Of a DNA stretch of 64,000 bases, positions 1 through 9,027 are shown one piece after another (position 1 is the stretch's first letter; each line of letters opens with the position of its first letter). This DNA is from Bizionia saleffrena (GTDB lineage: Bacteria > Bacteroidota > Bacteroidia > Flavobacteriales > Flavobacteriaceae): assembly GCF_008086175.1 (NCBI RefSeq), contig NZ_VSKM01000006.1:124001-188000 (forward strand), in the 5' to 3' direction. The notes under the pieces were generated by a model that ran no database searches, had not been told where the DNA came from, and saw only the letters and a list, made by a program, of their open reading frames with translations. The translations under genes and the position numbers were made by a program.

Positions 1-1
1 T

Positions 2-337
2 AATGGCGCTGTTTCTAATGCGGGTATATCAGTAGTGAATGGAGATGTAGGAGCTGCAGACGGTGATGTCTCAGGTTTTGCAGGTATTAACGGGCATGTC
101 TATACTGAAAATACAACAACAACAAATGAATCAAATGCTGCTACTGCTATTTATAGTATTTATCAGAATGGTATAGAAGTAGCAAATTCTAGTAGAGCAA
201 TTACTAGCAATAGTTCAATAGTATCTCTCCAAGTTATGCTGACTGCAATCGCAGGAGAATCCATAGAAATAAGATGGAAAGTTGATAATGGTGAAATGAC
301 AATGAATCATAGAATATTGTCATTGATTCGAAATTAA
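2..337 (+). CDS. C-terminal part of an unknown protein (cut by window start)
   Basis: The reading frame is open from the first codon of the window to a TAA at 335-337, so the N-terminus lies outside. The visible 111 residues are rich in Gly, Asn, Thr and Ser, with alternating hydrophobic residues and a final strand-like segment (SIEIRWKVDNGE) before LSLIRN. This looks like a beta-rich extracellular or structural domain, but I recognise no family. The GTG at 35 is an internal codon, not a start. Confidence 0.6.
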   Translation, partial: NGAVSNAGISVVNGDVGAADGDVSGFAGINGHVYTENTTTTNESNAATAIYSIYQNGIEVANSSRAITSNSSIVSLQVMLTAIAGESIEIRWKVDNGEMTMNHRILSLIRN

Positions 338-875
338 AAATAGCGTTACATTATAAGTCATTAAAATCTTCGATCTATAGCATTTAAGCGAATTAGATGT
401 GCTATTCATTTTTATATTGCGCATTTGGTAGGCCGTTTTAAATTTTAAGGGCAATGCGCGTTAGGGTATCAATAGTTAAGATTTAAGTAATTTTATAATG
501 ATGTTGCGTTCAGTTAGCTTCAAGAATAATTAAGATACTTCTTAATCTAATACCGGTTTTCTATATATTTTAATGAATACACACCTATATAATGACTATT
601 TAAAATAAGTATAGTGTTCTGATTATCAGATTTTAACCTATTTTTTAAGGCCGAATTAGTGGGCTTTTAATTTATTTAAAAGTCTTATAATTCTAATAGT
701 TACGTTGCTATTTAGCACTCCAGAATTCACTCTTTCTCAATACGTTTTTAACTTTTATAAGAGATGCTGACGGACGTTAATTTTTTTAGAGTTGTTAAAG
801 TATTCATAACCAATACCTGAAATTTGTTAATTATTTGATGTTTAATTACATTTGAGCATATTTAAACAAAATATA
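338..875. other. Intergenic stretch with no recognised gene
   Basis: About 540 bases of AT-rich sequence. I see no open frame of useful size on either strand, no tRNA-like fold and no strong terminator hairpin. It should hold the promoter of the small gene at 876, but I cannot point to a clear TAnnTTTG element. Confidence 0.5.
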
Positions 876-1106
876 ATGATGGATATTTTAGAAGAAGCAA
901 CAATCTTTGAAAATGCCAAAATGAGTCATATGTCTACGAGTGATAGAGTGGTAGCTTCAAGAGAGGCGAAACGGCTTATTTTAGCAATCAACGAGATTTA
1001 CAAGAAGACTAAAGAGACATCCTTAATGGATGCCATGAAGCGCTTAACCGTTAAGAAAAAAAGAATTGAAATTCGGTTAAAAGGAAGACCCGATCCGGGA
1101 ATTTAA
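876..1106 (+). CDS. Small conserved hypothetical protein, 76 aa
   Basis: The ATG at 876 is directly followed by a second ATG; the TTG at 852 in the same frame is a less likely start. The product is highly charged and probably all-helical. It ends in a basic segment (KRLTVKKKRIEIRLKGRPDPGI), with a central SREAKRLILAINEIYKKT helix. No signal peptide or membrane segment is visible. The RLKGRP-type basic tail suggests nucleic-acid or ribosome contact, which is inference only. I have no function for it. Confidence 0.6.
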   Translation: MMDILEEATIFENAKMSHMSTSDRVVASREAKRLILAINEIYKKTKETSLMDAMKRLTVKKKRIEIRLKGRPDPGI

Positions 1107-1268
1107 ATAAGCTAAGAGACTAATGAATTAAGTAGTCTTAAAAACAGCTTTACTACCGTATTGAACTAATTCTGTTGCAGAATATTTTTGTGAAATTTTT
1201 CAATAATATTCTCATACACACTACCTATGTTTTGTTGTGACTCAAAATATCTAGAGTTAGTATTTTTT

Positions 1269-1460
1269 TTATAAGACATTTTCTAGACAATCATACCAAT
1301 TAGTTGCGCGTTGAGGTCCCCAATCGCGTTTAAAAATGTGTTCTCACTCTAGGCGTGAAAGAATTAAATTTTCTAATACCTCAGCATTTCTAATTTTTAA
1401 ATATGTCTCAATAGATTGTTGTTTAGTAGGACTATACCATAATTCTTGACATTTCACCAT
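1269..1460 (-). pseudogene. Candidate decayed small gene with in-frame TGA
   Basis: On the minus strand an ATG at 1460 opens a frame that reads as plausible protein (MVKCQELWYSPTKQQSIETY, then KIRNAEVLENLILSRLE). A TGA interrupts it at 1344-1346, and it continues in the same frame as EHIFKRDWGPQRATNWYDC, then LENVL, to a TAA at 1269-1271. It lies 30 bases downstream of the flavoprotein gene on the same strand, so it may have been its operon partner. No family recognised. A chance open frame cannot be excluded. Confidence 0.3.
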
Positions 1461-1490
1461 AACTTTAAAGACAGTGTCCGTCGTTTACCA

Positions 1491-2765
1491 TTATGACGTC
1501 ACAATATTTTCCTTCTCAATCGCATTAGAAACCTCTTTTATAACTGCAAGTGCAGCTCTTTCACCAGAAATTATGGCAGCATTTAAGGACCCGTTTAATT
1601 GTGTGTCTCCGGCAAGATATAAACTACGGGTTAATCGCGTTTCAGAGGGTGACATCTCGTACTTTAAATCGGTTAATTTTGGTAATGCCTTTGGGATATT
1701 GTAAAGTTTTAAAAACGTTAAAGAATCCATACCGCAAAGTGTCATTAATTCCCTTTTTACGCTTTCTATGAGTACGTTGTTAGACAGGTTTTGATTATTT
1801 GTTACCGTTACCGAGAGCAACTCTTTACCCGGAGTTATCGTGCTTTGTAGACTTGTAGGGTAAAATATATTATTTATTAGTGCTCCCTTTTTAGGGATAA
1901 GTCCAATTAATGGCCTTTTTATGACTCTGCTTTGCGTTTCAAAATATAAGGTATCGCAAGAGGTCCATTCGGTTAAATTACTTTTTAAATCGGAAATGAA
2001 AGGGCGCGCCTCCGTGGCAATTATAGTAAAATGGCTGTCTAGTTTTGTATTATCAGTAAGCAATATTTCCTTTTCTGTAAGGGATGCGACTGTTGTATTG
2101 AATTTGAACGTCGTGTTTTTTAGGTTTTGCGCTAATTGTATCGGAATTGCTTCCATTCCCGCTTTCGGTAAAGCGGCATACCCCTCACCAAACATTTTAT
2201 AAATAAATTCGAACATTCTACTTGACGTTTCAAGTGCCGTTTCAAGAAAAATACCGCCGAAAAAAGGTTTAAAGAAATCTGTAATCATTTCATTTGAGAA
2301 ACCTAAATCCGTTAAATAGGATACAGTAGATTGTTCTTCGCTAGCAAATATATCGACTAATGTTTTTTTCTTGAGTTTAGTATTAAGCGCCAGTATTTTA
2401 AGTTTATCGGAAAAGTTTCCTATTCCAGAAAAAAGGGTAGGTAATAGAAAAGACCAATCTCTTAAAGGATCACCTATTATTTTTTGTTTATTATTTTTAA
2501 AAATGGAAGCGCCAGGTAGTATATTCTGTAGATCTAACGTTTCAAAATCAAGATGTTTTTGAGCAGCCGGGTAGGCCGTTAACAATACTTGGAAACCATG
2601 ATCTAATCGGTAGCCCTTTACATTATCCGTTTTAACTCTTCCGCCAACACGGTCTGTCGCCTCAATAATAACACAACTATAACCATGATCATTCAAAACT
2701 TTGGCAGCTATGAGTCCGCTAACTCCAGCCCCAATAATGTGTATTTTATAATCTTTTTTATACAT
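1491..2765 (-). CDS. FAD-dependent amine oxidase / phytoene-desaturase-like oxidoreductase
   Basis: A 424-aa flavoprotein. An N-terminal Rossmann motif GAGVSGLIAA (about residues 12-21) binds the ADP part of FAD. It is followed by the glutamate and DRVGGRV motif (about 38-44) typical of amine oxidases, protoporphyrinogen oxidase and carotenoid desaturases. The C-terminal segment LAGDTQLNGSLNAAIISGERAA is the FAD-contacting motif. No signal peptide. Length is close to NAD(P)-binding FAD oxidoreductases often found beside photolyases in Bacteroidota. The substrate is unknown; I would not call it a carotenoid enzyme because no crt genes are visible nearby. Confidence 0.85.
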   Translation of the reverse strand: MYKKDYKIHIIGAGVSGLIAAKVLNDHGYSCVIIEATDRVGGRVKTDNVKGYRLDHGFQVLLTAYPAAQKHLDFETLDLQNILPGASIFKNNKQKIIGDPLRDWSFLLPTLFSGIGNFSDKLKILALNTKLKKKTLVDIFASEEQSTVSYLTDLGFSNEMITDFFKPFFGGIFLETALETSSRMFEFIYKMFGEGYAALPKAGMEAIPIQLAQNLKNTTFKFNTTVASLTEKEILLTDNTKLDSHFTIIATEARPFISDLKSNLTEWTSCDTLYFETQSRVIKRPLIGLIPKKGALINNIFYPTSLQSTITPGKELLSVTVTNNQNLSNNVLIESVKRELMTLCGMDSLTFLKLYNIPKALPKLTDLKYEMSPSETRLTRSLYLAGDTQLNGSLNAAIISGERAALAVIKEVSNAIEKENIVTS

Positions 2766-3379
2766 GCTATTTATTATTTAGTGACAAAGGACACGCTTTT
2801 TAAAAGTGTGTTTAATAGACGTAAAGAGGCTTTAATGCGTCCACTGTAAAAGTAACAAAAATTATAGTTGGTTATACCTCAACGCTCTCTTATAGACGTC
2901 AACTACCTACTATTATTTCTGTTATCGTAATTCACGGGGCGTAAAACACATAATTAAGAGCTATAGGTTTACCTTACTTTATTTTTTTGTACACAAGCGG
3001 CTACGTCCCAGCGGCCTAATTTTTTGATAAATGTAGTGTAGATAAAGTATTGCTTAGGCTTCACAATATACTTATATTAAGAACTTTAAACGTTGATTTG
3101 GTAGTGTGGATAGTAGTGCGATCGTAATTTTGTTTAACATTTATTGTTATTCGTTAAACAATTTTGTAGCTTTGTTACGCAGGAATCTAAAATAAAAAAG
3201 GCTATAGATGCTTTTATTATCTTTAAGTATAATAAAATAGTCGCTTGCAGAATAAAATAGTGTAAATTTAAAATAACAAATTTATTACCGACTAGCTTTG
3301 AATAATGTACGATGTTCCATTATAAATAATGAAACATGTTTTATTGTTCGTAGTTTAAATTAACCAATCAATTAGAAAT
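2766..3379. other. Long intergenic region between flavoprotein and DoxX genes
   Basis: 614 bases without a gene. It contains one clear regulatory structure at 3131-3174 (separate entry). The next 200 bases up to the DoxX-like gene hold no convincing small ORF, so that mRNA would have a long 5' leader or a second promoter. Confidence 0.5.
3131..3174 (+). promoter_or_regulatory. Promoter with inverted-repeat operator TGTTTAAC-N14-GTTAAACA
   Basis: TGTTTAAC at 3131-3138 and its perfect inverse GTTAAACA at 3153-3160 lie 22 bp apart start to start. Six bases later comes TAGCTTTG (3167-3174), a good match to the flavobacterial -7 element TAnnTTTG. The same arrangement occurs in opposite orientation upstream of the photolyase operon (9245-9287). 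Two half-sites two helical turns apart, upstream of the -7 box, suggest a dimeric or tetrameric regulator. A light-responsive MerR type (CarH/LitR) is a guess from gene context. Confidence 0.6.
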
Positions 3380-3742
3380 ATGAATTATTTAGTTATTGCT
3401 TTCCAAGTTATTGTAGGAATTAGCCTTTTAAATGTATGGCTTTTACAAAGTAAAAAAGCAACACGATGGCGCGGCGGAAATGCGACAACAATAATGGAGG
3501 AGTTTAAAGTATACGGCTTATCGGCCACGGTATGTTATATTGTTGGTTTTATAAAAGTAACGCTAGCAATTTTACTAATTGTTGCGATATGGTATCCTGT
3601 TCTAAAACAACCAGCAGCTTTAGGTTTGGCAGCTCTTTTATTAGGCTCTGTGGCTATGCACCTAAAAATAAAAGACCCCTTATTTAAGTCCTTTCCTGCC
3701 GCATTATTTTTAATTATGTGCTTATTTATAGCTTTCTTTTAA
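3380..3742 (+). CDS. DoxX-like four-helix membrane protein
   Basis: A 120-aa inner-membrane protein with about four hydrophobic helices: N-terminal MNYLVIAFQVIVGISLLNVW, a helix near 50-70, and two near the C-terminus. A conserved loop reads LGSVAMHLKIKDPLFKSFPA. The pattern fits the DoxX/DoxX-like superfamily of small quinone- or redox-linked membrane proteins. It runs convergently into a second DoxX-like gene with only three bases between stop codons. The two share the signature (M/V)xLKIKD(P/S)L(F/L)(K/E)S(F/L)P, so they are diverged paralogues. Actual function unknown. Confidence 0.7.
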   Translation: MNYLVIAFQVIVGISLLNVWLLQSKKATRWRGGNATTIMEEFKVYGLSATVCYIVGFIKVTLAILLIVAIWYPVLKQPAALGLAALLLGSVAMHLKIKDPLFKSFPAALFLIMCLFIAFF

Positions 3743-3745
3743 AAT

Positions 3746-4102
3746 TTATATGAAGGAAAGTTTATCGTAATATTTAATACAGATGTACAGATTAATAAGT
3801 GCAAAAAGCAGGGAGGGTAATGATTCTAAAAGACTATCTTTTATTTTTAGTCTTACAGCAAATCCCGAAAGCATTAAAAGCGTTAAACCTACTGAGGCTA
3901 TAAACACCAAATTAGGCGAAAAGAAATACCCGAAAACGAGACCTAAAGCCCCTAATAATTGAAAGTATCCTGTGGCTACTCTTTGTTTTTCAAGACCGAA
4001 CCTAATAAATTCGGCCTTCATTTTCTTAGACACTAAGCAATTAGTGCCATAAAATAAAAAGGCGCTACTGGATATAAATACAGTGATATGTAATATATTC
4101 AT
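3746..4102 (-). CDS. DoxX-like four-helix membrane protein, last gene of the photolyase operon
   Basis: 118 aa with four predicted transmembrane helices and the loop VRLKIKDSLLESLPSLLF, matching the paralogue at 3380-3742. It starts 28 bases after the stop of the cryptochrome-like gene and on the same strand, so it is probably co-transcribed with the photolyase operon. A charged RFGLEKQRVATGYFQLLG segment lies after helix 1. Nothing in the sequence gives the electron partner; DoxX-like is a fold-level call. Confidence 0.7.
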   Translation of the reverse strand: MNILHITVFISSSAFLFYGTNCLVSKKMKAEFIRFGLEKQRVATGYFQLLGALGLVFGYFFSPNLVFIASVGLTLLMLSGFAVRLKIKDSLLESLPSLLFALINLYICIKYYDKLSFI

Positions 4103-4130
4103 TGTGTGTGTGTTGTTTTAATTAATTTTA

Positions 4131-5615
4131 TCATTCTAAAGTTTGTAAATAAAGGGCTCCCTTCTCAAGGTGCTTTTGCTGTGTCTCGACGGGCATTTTA
4201 TCAAACAGTCTCACTAGCATTCCTAATCGTGGATTCGACAAAAAGAAATCGCGATGGGTATGCATAAATCGCCAAAAAAGGCCATCCCAAGTCGCTTGCC
4301 ACTCGCCCTTTTTGTAGTTACTCATTTTCATCACGTAATTACTACCACTTATATAAGGTTTAGAAGCCATCAATCCGCCATCTGCAAATTGACTCATTCC
4401 GTAAATATTACCAACCATTACCCAATCGTACGCATCAATAAAAAGTTCCATGAACCATTTATACACCTCGTCTGGATCAAACTCGCATAGCATCATAAAA
4501 TTACCTAGTACCATTAAACGCTCAATGTGATGACAATAACCGGTGCGCAACACTTTTTTTATGGTGACATCAATAGGCACAATACCTGTCGTTCCGTTAT
4601 AAAACGAAGGTGGTATTTTCTTTTTAAATTTCCAAAAATTAGTAGTACGCGCGTCACTTCCTCTAGCATCATAAATACCTCTTATAAACTCCCGCCATCC
4701 TATTATTTGACGTACAAAACCTTCAGTAGAATTAATGGGGATGGTATTCTCTTCAGCATATAATAAGCACGCTTCTATAATTTCTTTAGGGGTTATTAAA
4801 CCCACATTAAGCATCGGTGTTAATACGCTATGATGTAGTATAGAGTGTTCTGCAACAATCGCGTCTTCGTACACGCCAAACTCCATAAAACGCTGCTCAA
4901 AAAAATGATTAAGCCAAGCCTTGGTGGTTTCAAAATTAGTGGGATATAATGGATATTCTGTAAGACTTCCTAAATGATTTGAAAAGTTTTTAGCAACGTA
5001 CTGTTTTGCTTCTTCATAATACTCATCAACCTCTGGAAATTGAATAGCTGGAGGTGTTTTTTTAGCGGGATATTTTTTTCTATTCTCGGCATCAAAAGAC
5101 CATTTTCCACCAGTTGGATCGCCGTTAGCTTCCATTAAAATATTCAGTCTTTTCCGCTGTTGTTTGTAAAAGGCGCTTTGGTGGTATTTCAATTTATCTG
5201 ATTTAAAAAAATCAGCGAGGTCCTCTTTGGTGTTTAAGAATAAAGGTGAATTATAAACGGTGGCTGATATATTATTATCTAAACACCCTTTATCTATTCT
5301 TTTTTGAAGCCAGTTATCGGTGGGTTCAATATAATGGATATGTTCAACACCAAGACGTTTCAATTCAGGAATAAGCTGTCTAACCTCTGAAATTTCTGCG
5401 ATAGCTTCAATATAGAACACTTTAAGATTTTTATCTTTCCGAAGAAAATCGGCATACCGTTTCATTGTCGCTCTATGAAAGGCTATTTTTTGTTTGTGGA
5501 AAGGGTACTGTTTAAAAAATAAATAGTCTTCGACGATATATACAGGGGCATTCACTTCAAAAAGTGGAGACCTCTCAAATAACTGATGTGGGAATACTAT
5601 ACTAATGTGTTTCAT
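4131..5615 (-). CDS. Cryptochrome/photolyase of the DPRP (prokaryotic 6-4 photolyase-like) class, without the usual FeS cysteines
   Basis: 494 aa, matching the deoxyribodipyrimidine photolyase-related protein class that includes PhrB of Agrobacterium and CryB. The N-terminal Rossmann-like half runs to about residue 200. The FAD-binding helical half follows, with GFVRQIIGWREFIRG (299-313), CHHIERLMVLGNFMML (361-376), DAYDWVM and GMSQFADGG (406-414). In this class a [4Fe-4S] cluster is usually bound by Cys, including a CxxC...CPFN block after the SxxNYxxxMSxY motif. Here that region reads MSNYKKGEWQATWDGLFW (431-448) with no Cys. The start overlaps the DUF2256 stop (ATGA). Likely activity is light-driven repair of UV photoproducts or light sensing; which one is not decidable here. 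Confidence 0.85.
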   Translation of the reverse strand: MKHISIVFPHQLFERSPLFEVNAPVYIVEDYLFFKQYPFHKQKIAFHRATMKRYADFLRKDKNLKVFYIEAIAEISEVRQLIPELKRLGVEHIHYIEPTDNWLQKRIDKGCLDNNISATVYNSPLFLNTKEDLADFFKSDKLKYHQSAFYKQQRKRLNILMEANGDPTGGKWSFDAENRKKYPAKKTPPAIQFPEVDEYYEEAKQYVAKNFSNHLGSLTEYPLYPTNFETTKAWLNHFFEQRFMEFGVYEDAIVAEHSILHHSVLTPMLNVGLITPKEIIEACLLYAEENTIPINSTEGFVRQIIGWREFIRGIYDARGSDARTTNFWKFKKKIPPSFYNGTTGIVPIDVTIKKVLRTGYCHHIERLMVLGNFMMLCEFDPDEVYKWFMELFIDAYDWVMVGNIYGMSQFADGGLMASKPYISGSNYVMKMSNYKKGEWQATWDGLFWRFMHTHRDFFLSNPRLGMLVRLFDKMPVETQQKHLEKGALYLQTLE

Positions 5616-5740
5616 TTATTGTTTCTGCAACGCGCGCTACAGTATTTTACTTCGTTCCAATTCTTTTTCCATTTTTTACGCCATAGAAATGGGCGTTTAC
5701 ACAGCACACATGTTTTTTCTGGAAGGTGTTGTTTTTTCAT
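5612..5740 (-). CDS. DUF2256 small cysteine-rich protein, 42 aa
   Basis: A short gene between the two cryptochrome genes. It starts with ATG at 5740, overlapping the upstream stop as ATGA, and its own TGA at 5612-5614 overlaps the next ATG. The product carries the DUF2256 pattern: [16 protein letters not shown], then [13 protein letters not shown]. The four cysteines (two CxxC/CxxxC pairs) look zinc-binding, with a very basic, Trp-rich centre. DUF2256 proteins are repeatedly found beside photolyase/cryptochrome genes in bacteria. The role is unknown; a DNA-contacting accessory protein is inference. Confidence 0.85.
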   Translation of the reverse strand: MKKQHLPEKTCVLCKRPFLWRKKWKKNWNEVKYCSARCRNNK

Positions 5741-7197
5741 CTCTTGGTATTGACATGTATTTGTAATAAACGTATCTTTTCTTTTTGGACAGCGGGATGT
5801 TTTCTATGACCCCAAATTTTATCTCTAGCCATGCGTGCACTTTCTTGGAGGTCTACAATAGGCAAGGGGTAATCTTCCCCTATTGTAATGCCGCAAAAAA
5901 CGTGTTCCATTGCGGTCATTTTCCAAGGTTCATGGATATAGGCAAGGGGCACATTTTTGAGTTCTGGTATCCATTTTTTAATGAATGTACCCTTAGGGTC
6001 GTGCTCCTGTGAGTTTTTTACAGGATTATACAAACGCACGGTGTTAATACCTGTGGTGCCTGCTTGCATTTGAAACTGCGGATAATGAATACCTGGTTCA
6101 TAGTCTAAAAACTGTCGTGCCAAATGATAGGCACCCTCTCGCCAATCTTGATCTAAGTTAAGGGTTAAAAACGACACTACCATAGCGCGCATTCTAAAGT
6201 TAATCCAACCTGTTTGTTCCACGGCACGCATACACGCATCGATTAAAGGGTACCCTGTAGTGCCTGTTTTCCAAGCTTTAATAAAAACGTCGTTTTTTTT
6301 GTGTGGTAAGAGTTCATATCCTTTATTGATGCAATGGGTTTCGTAACGACATTCCACTTCAAATTTTTGTATAAAATGACAATGCCAATGCAACCTGGTA
6401 AGCATTGCCGAAAAAGCCCTGCTATTTTTTGTGCCGTTAGGGTGTGTTCCAATATATTGAAACGCTTGTTTTATACTCAAATTTCCCCAAGCTAGATAAG
6501 GTGACAGCCTACTGCATCCCATTCTGCTTTCGGTAGGCTTTGAAATGTGTTTTTGGTAGTTAATTCCTCTTTTATCTGTAAATGATTTTAAATAGCGCCA
6601 CGCATTCTGTTCGCCAGCGGGTTGATAGTGTTTCGGGTAGTCTGCTAACTGCGCTTCTAATTTTTCTGGTAATAAAAAGGGATGTTCAAGCGGTTCTTGC
6701 TCAAATACTGAAAAGTGGTTTTCTATTACCGAATGCTGCATTGTAGCGTGCCATTGTTTGCTCCAATCGTTTCTATTTTTAATCCCTCGTAAAATACCAT
6801 CTCGTTGCGATTCTTGCCAAATAATAGTATGCGCTTTACAAAATAAACTCACTTTTTTATCGCGTTGCCAAGTGCTTTGAGTTCCACTTTCACGAAAACT
6901 AAAAATATTTGTAATAGCGAACGTTGCTTTTAAAAATTCAAAGATGTCTATAGCTTCTCCATAAAAAATCGCTACACTTCTCTTAAACGGTGCTAATGTT
7001 TGGTTTAAAGCGCTAATAGAGTGGTATATAAATTGCAAATGCCGAGGGCTAGTATCTGGGTATTCAATAAGTGAGGGTTCAAAGATGTAAATTATACGGT
7101 ACGGAATACCAGCTTGCTCCGCCTTTAATAGCGGCTCGTGGTCTTGCGAGCGGATGTCGCGTTTTAACCACACAATATTTATAGCGTGGTTTTTCAA
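5737..7197 (-). CDS. Cryptochrome/deoxyribodipyrimidine photolyase with canonical domain order
   Basis: 486 aa. The N-terminal photolyase alpha/beta domain (1-130; [35 protein letters not shown]) is followed by the FAD-binding helical domain (200-470), with [13 protein letters not shown] (229-241) and [18 protein letters not shown] (314-331). The stretch that in E. coli PhrB contains the GWQW electron-transfer tryptophan reads [13 protein letters not shown] here (371-383), so the FAD-proximal Trp of the classical triad is not conserved. [23 protein letters not shown] matches the family C-terminal motif. It overlaps the upstream gene by 4 bp and the downstream DUF2256 gene by 4 bp, so translation is probably coupled. 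Confidence 0.9.
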   Translation of the reverse strand: MKNHAINIVWLKRDIRSQDHEPLLKAEQAGIPYRIIYIFEPSLIEYPDTSPRHLQFIYHSISALNQTLAPFKRSVAIFYGEAIDIFEFLKATFAITNIFSFRESGTQSTWQRDKKVSLFCKAHTIIWQESQRDGILRGIKNRNDWSKQWHATMQHSVIENHFSVFEQEPLEHPFLLPEKLEAQLADYPKHYQPAGEQNAWRYLKSFTDKRGINYQKHISKPTESRMGCSRLSPYLAWGNLSIKQAFQYIGTHPNGTKNSRAFSAMLTRLHWHCHFIQKFEVECRYETHCINKGYELLPHKKNDVFIKAWKTGTTGYPLIDACMRAVEQTGWINFRMRAMVVSFLTLNLDQDWREGAYHLARQFLDYEPGIHYPQFQMQAGTTGINTVRLYNPVKNSQEHDPKGTFIKKWIPELKNVPLAYIHEPWKMTAMEHVFCGITIGEDYPLPIVDLQESARMARDKIWGHRKHPAVQKEKIRLLQIHVNTKR

Positions 7198-8312
7198 TAC
7201 GTTAGTTGTTTTTTACATTGTTTCCAAAAAGCAAAGAAGGAAGGATAATAGCCCTGCACATTAAATAACCATTCTCTAGGTTCTTCTATACCTTTGTAAT
7301 GCTTGTTTAAAGGATGTTCTTTATAGAAAATGTTTCCGAAGTTATACGTCGTAATAAGAGTATTAAATTCACCGATGTAAATTTGAATATTGGCGATGTT
7401 TTCTTCGGAAAATGTAATGATGAAATCTATTGTATTTTGAGATATAGGATATTCTTCAAAATGTGAAGGCTCTAATATTAAAATTCTATTTGCTAAACGC
7501 TCTTTTTTCCAAAGTGGGTCTAGATTGTAAAAATTATATATACAGGTGGGAAGCGCCTCATCAATAACAATAATTTTCTGTTTTGGCAAAGGTGTTTTTA
7601 ATTCTACTTCCGAAGTGTTTTTTAAAATTTCAGGAATTTCTAAGCTACTAAAAGCATCATACGGTACATCTAGAAAGGTGTGTTTTTGTTGGGTGAAGCA
7701 ATATTTATTAATATTATCTTGATTGGCAACATATTTTTTATTCGCATTTGTGCCAGCCACCCATTGCCAACTTAATGCGTTGCTTGCCCAATCGGCATCC
7801 AATAAATGATAATACATCCATTGTGCGGGAACTTTCCAATGACTTTGCCCAATATTACAAGCGATTGAAGCGATGTACATTCTAAGGTGATTGTGTAAAT
7901 AGCCTGTTTTGTAAAATGTATAAAGGGCATTATCAATAGCTTCAATGCCCATATTCGCCTCCACAATTACTTTTGCAATGGAAGTGTTTGAAACCGGTTT
8001 TTGCTCGTGTTTCAAGTCATAATTAATGGCGTTCCCTTTTGAAATCCACACCTGTTGCCAATAATCTCTCCAGGCTAATTCTTGAATAAATTTCTCTATT
8101 TGAGCGGGTTTATACCCTCTATTTAAAATTTGAGAAAGAATAAATTTCGTAGAAACAATACCTCTAGAAATATAAGGGGAGAGGTAAGTAACCGAACCGT
8201 TGATGTAATTACGTGTTGCACCATATTTAACCGGATCGATAGCGCGAACACGCTCAATAATCTCGGTATAACCGGTCGGGAAAAGAACATTTTCGCGATG
8301 ACACCAGTCCAT
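7194..8312 (-). CDS. Photolyase with inverted domain order (NewPHL-type)
   Basis: 372 aa. It begins directly with the FAD-binding helical domain: [11 protein letters not shown] (44-54), [12 protein letters not shown] (78-89), [10 protein letters not shown] (137-146), [19 protein letters not shown] (172-190) and [14 protein letters not shown]. After about residue 240 comes an alpha/beta segment: [23 protein letters not shown] (277-291), IYIGEF. It resembles the N-terminal domain of the neighbouring photolyase ([19 protein letters not shown]). Catalytic domain first and Rossmann-like domain last is the architecture described for NewPHL photolyases, which repair CPD lesions in single-stranded DNA. 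Its stop overlaps the next start (ATGA). Confidence 0.85.
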   Translation of the reverse strand: MDWCHRENVLFPTGYTEIIERVRAIDPVKYGATRNYINGSVTYLSPYISRGIVSTKFILSQILNRGYKPAQIEKFIQELAWRDYWQQVWISKGNAINYDLKHEQKPVSNTSIAKVIVEANMGIEAIDNALYTFYKTGYLHNHLRMYIASIACNIGQSHWKVPAQWMYYHLLDADWASNALSWQWVAGTNANKKYVANQDNINKYCFTQQKHTFLDVPYDAFSSLEIPEILKNTSEVELKTPLPKQKIIVIDEALPTCIYNFYNLDPLWKKERLANRILILEPSHFEEYPISQNTIDFIITFSEENIANIQIYIGEFNTLITTYNFGNIFYKEHPLNKHYKGIEEPREWLFNVQGYYPSFFAFWKQCKKQLTY

Positions 8313-8603
8313 TTAACGCTTACTTATTTTATTACCAGAGATAGCGCTTTGACGGGAGCATTTAAAGCGCGTAATATCTGAATTTCGTTTCTTTAAATGT
8401 TTCTGACTAACACCGCTGTTCACTCTTTTCCTCCACCGTTTAAAACTCGATGTTTTAAGCTGGCGGCGCATTACTTTAATGACCTCTTTCTCTGGTAATT
8501 CAAACTGATATAAAATCGCCTCAAAAGGGGTCCTGTCTTCCCAAGCCATTTCTATAATGCGGTCTAATTCTCTTTCTGTAAAATGTTCTTTGTCTGTAGC
8601 CAT
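8313..8603 (-). CDS. TIGR03643 family small protein
   Basis: 96 aa. The N-terminal two-thirds (FTERELDRIIEMAWEDRTPF, EAILYQFELPEKEVIKVMRR, SSFKRWRKRV) match the TIGR03643 family, which looks like a helix-turn-helix-type fold with a basic tail. Its stop codon directly abuts the ATG of the NewPHL-type photolyase. The family is repeatedly found next to cryptochromes and DUF2256 genes, and its role is unknown. The last 25 residues are Lys/Arg/Ser-rich and probably disordered. Confidence 0.85.
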   Translation of the reverse strand: MATDKEHFTERELDRIIEMAWEDRTPFEAILYQFELPEKEVIKVMRRQLKTSSFKRWRKRVNSGVSQKHLKKRNSDITRFKCSRQSAISGNKISKR

Positions 8604-8610
8604 ACTTCCG

Positions 8611-9012
8611 TTATATTTTTTCCCAAATTAGGTCTGCATTCAAATAAAAACTACCTATTGGATTAAAGTGGCATTGCTCTGGTGCTATAATGGAAAGAAA
8701 GGACTCTCCGTTGTCTCTTTTATATAAATGGTATATATGCCCGATAATGGGTTCAAAAGTGAATTTTGCATTAAAAATAAGCGTATTGTATTCAAACTCT
8801 TGCATCATTTTATCATACTCAGCTTTAAGCTCTGTATATTTTCCTTTTACCTTATGGTTTATTTTATTAATACTTCTGTTTTTCCAGGCCATCGTATCTG
8901 TCGTAGTAATTACTGGAGCGCCAACAGAAGTGGCATAAGGCCGCAGTGACGCATCATACTTTTGCGTTTCTGTATTAAAAACGACATTATCTGGTTTTGT
9001 ATCTTTTACCAT
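8611..9012 (-). CDS. DUF2452 domain protein
   Basis: 133 aa, soluble. Recognisable features are VKDTKPDNVVFNTETQKYDA at the N-terminus, PYATSVGAPVI, and the C-terminal GHIYHLYKRDNGESFLSIIA, PEQCHF block of DUF2452. It lies seven bases upstream of the TIGR03643 gene and belongs to the same operon. No catalytic motif is evident, and the function of DUF2452 is unknown. Confidence 0.8.
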   Translation of the reverse strand: MVKDTKPDNVVFNTETQKYDASLRPYATSVGAPVITTTDTMAWKNRSINKINHKVKGKYTELKAEYDKMMQEFEYNTLIFNAKFTFEPIIGHIYHLYKRDNGESFLSIIAPEQCHFNPIGSFYLNADLIWEKI

Positions 9013-9027
9013 AGTCCTAGTATTATC

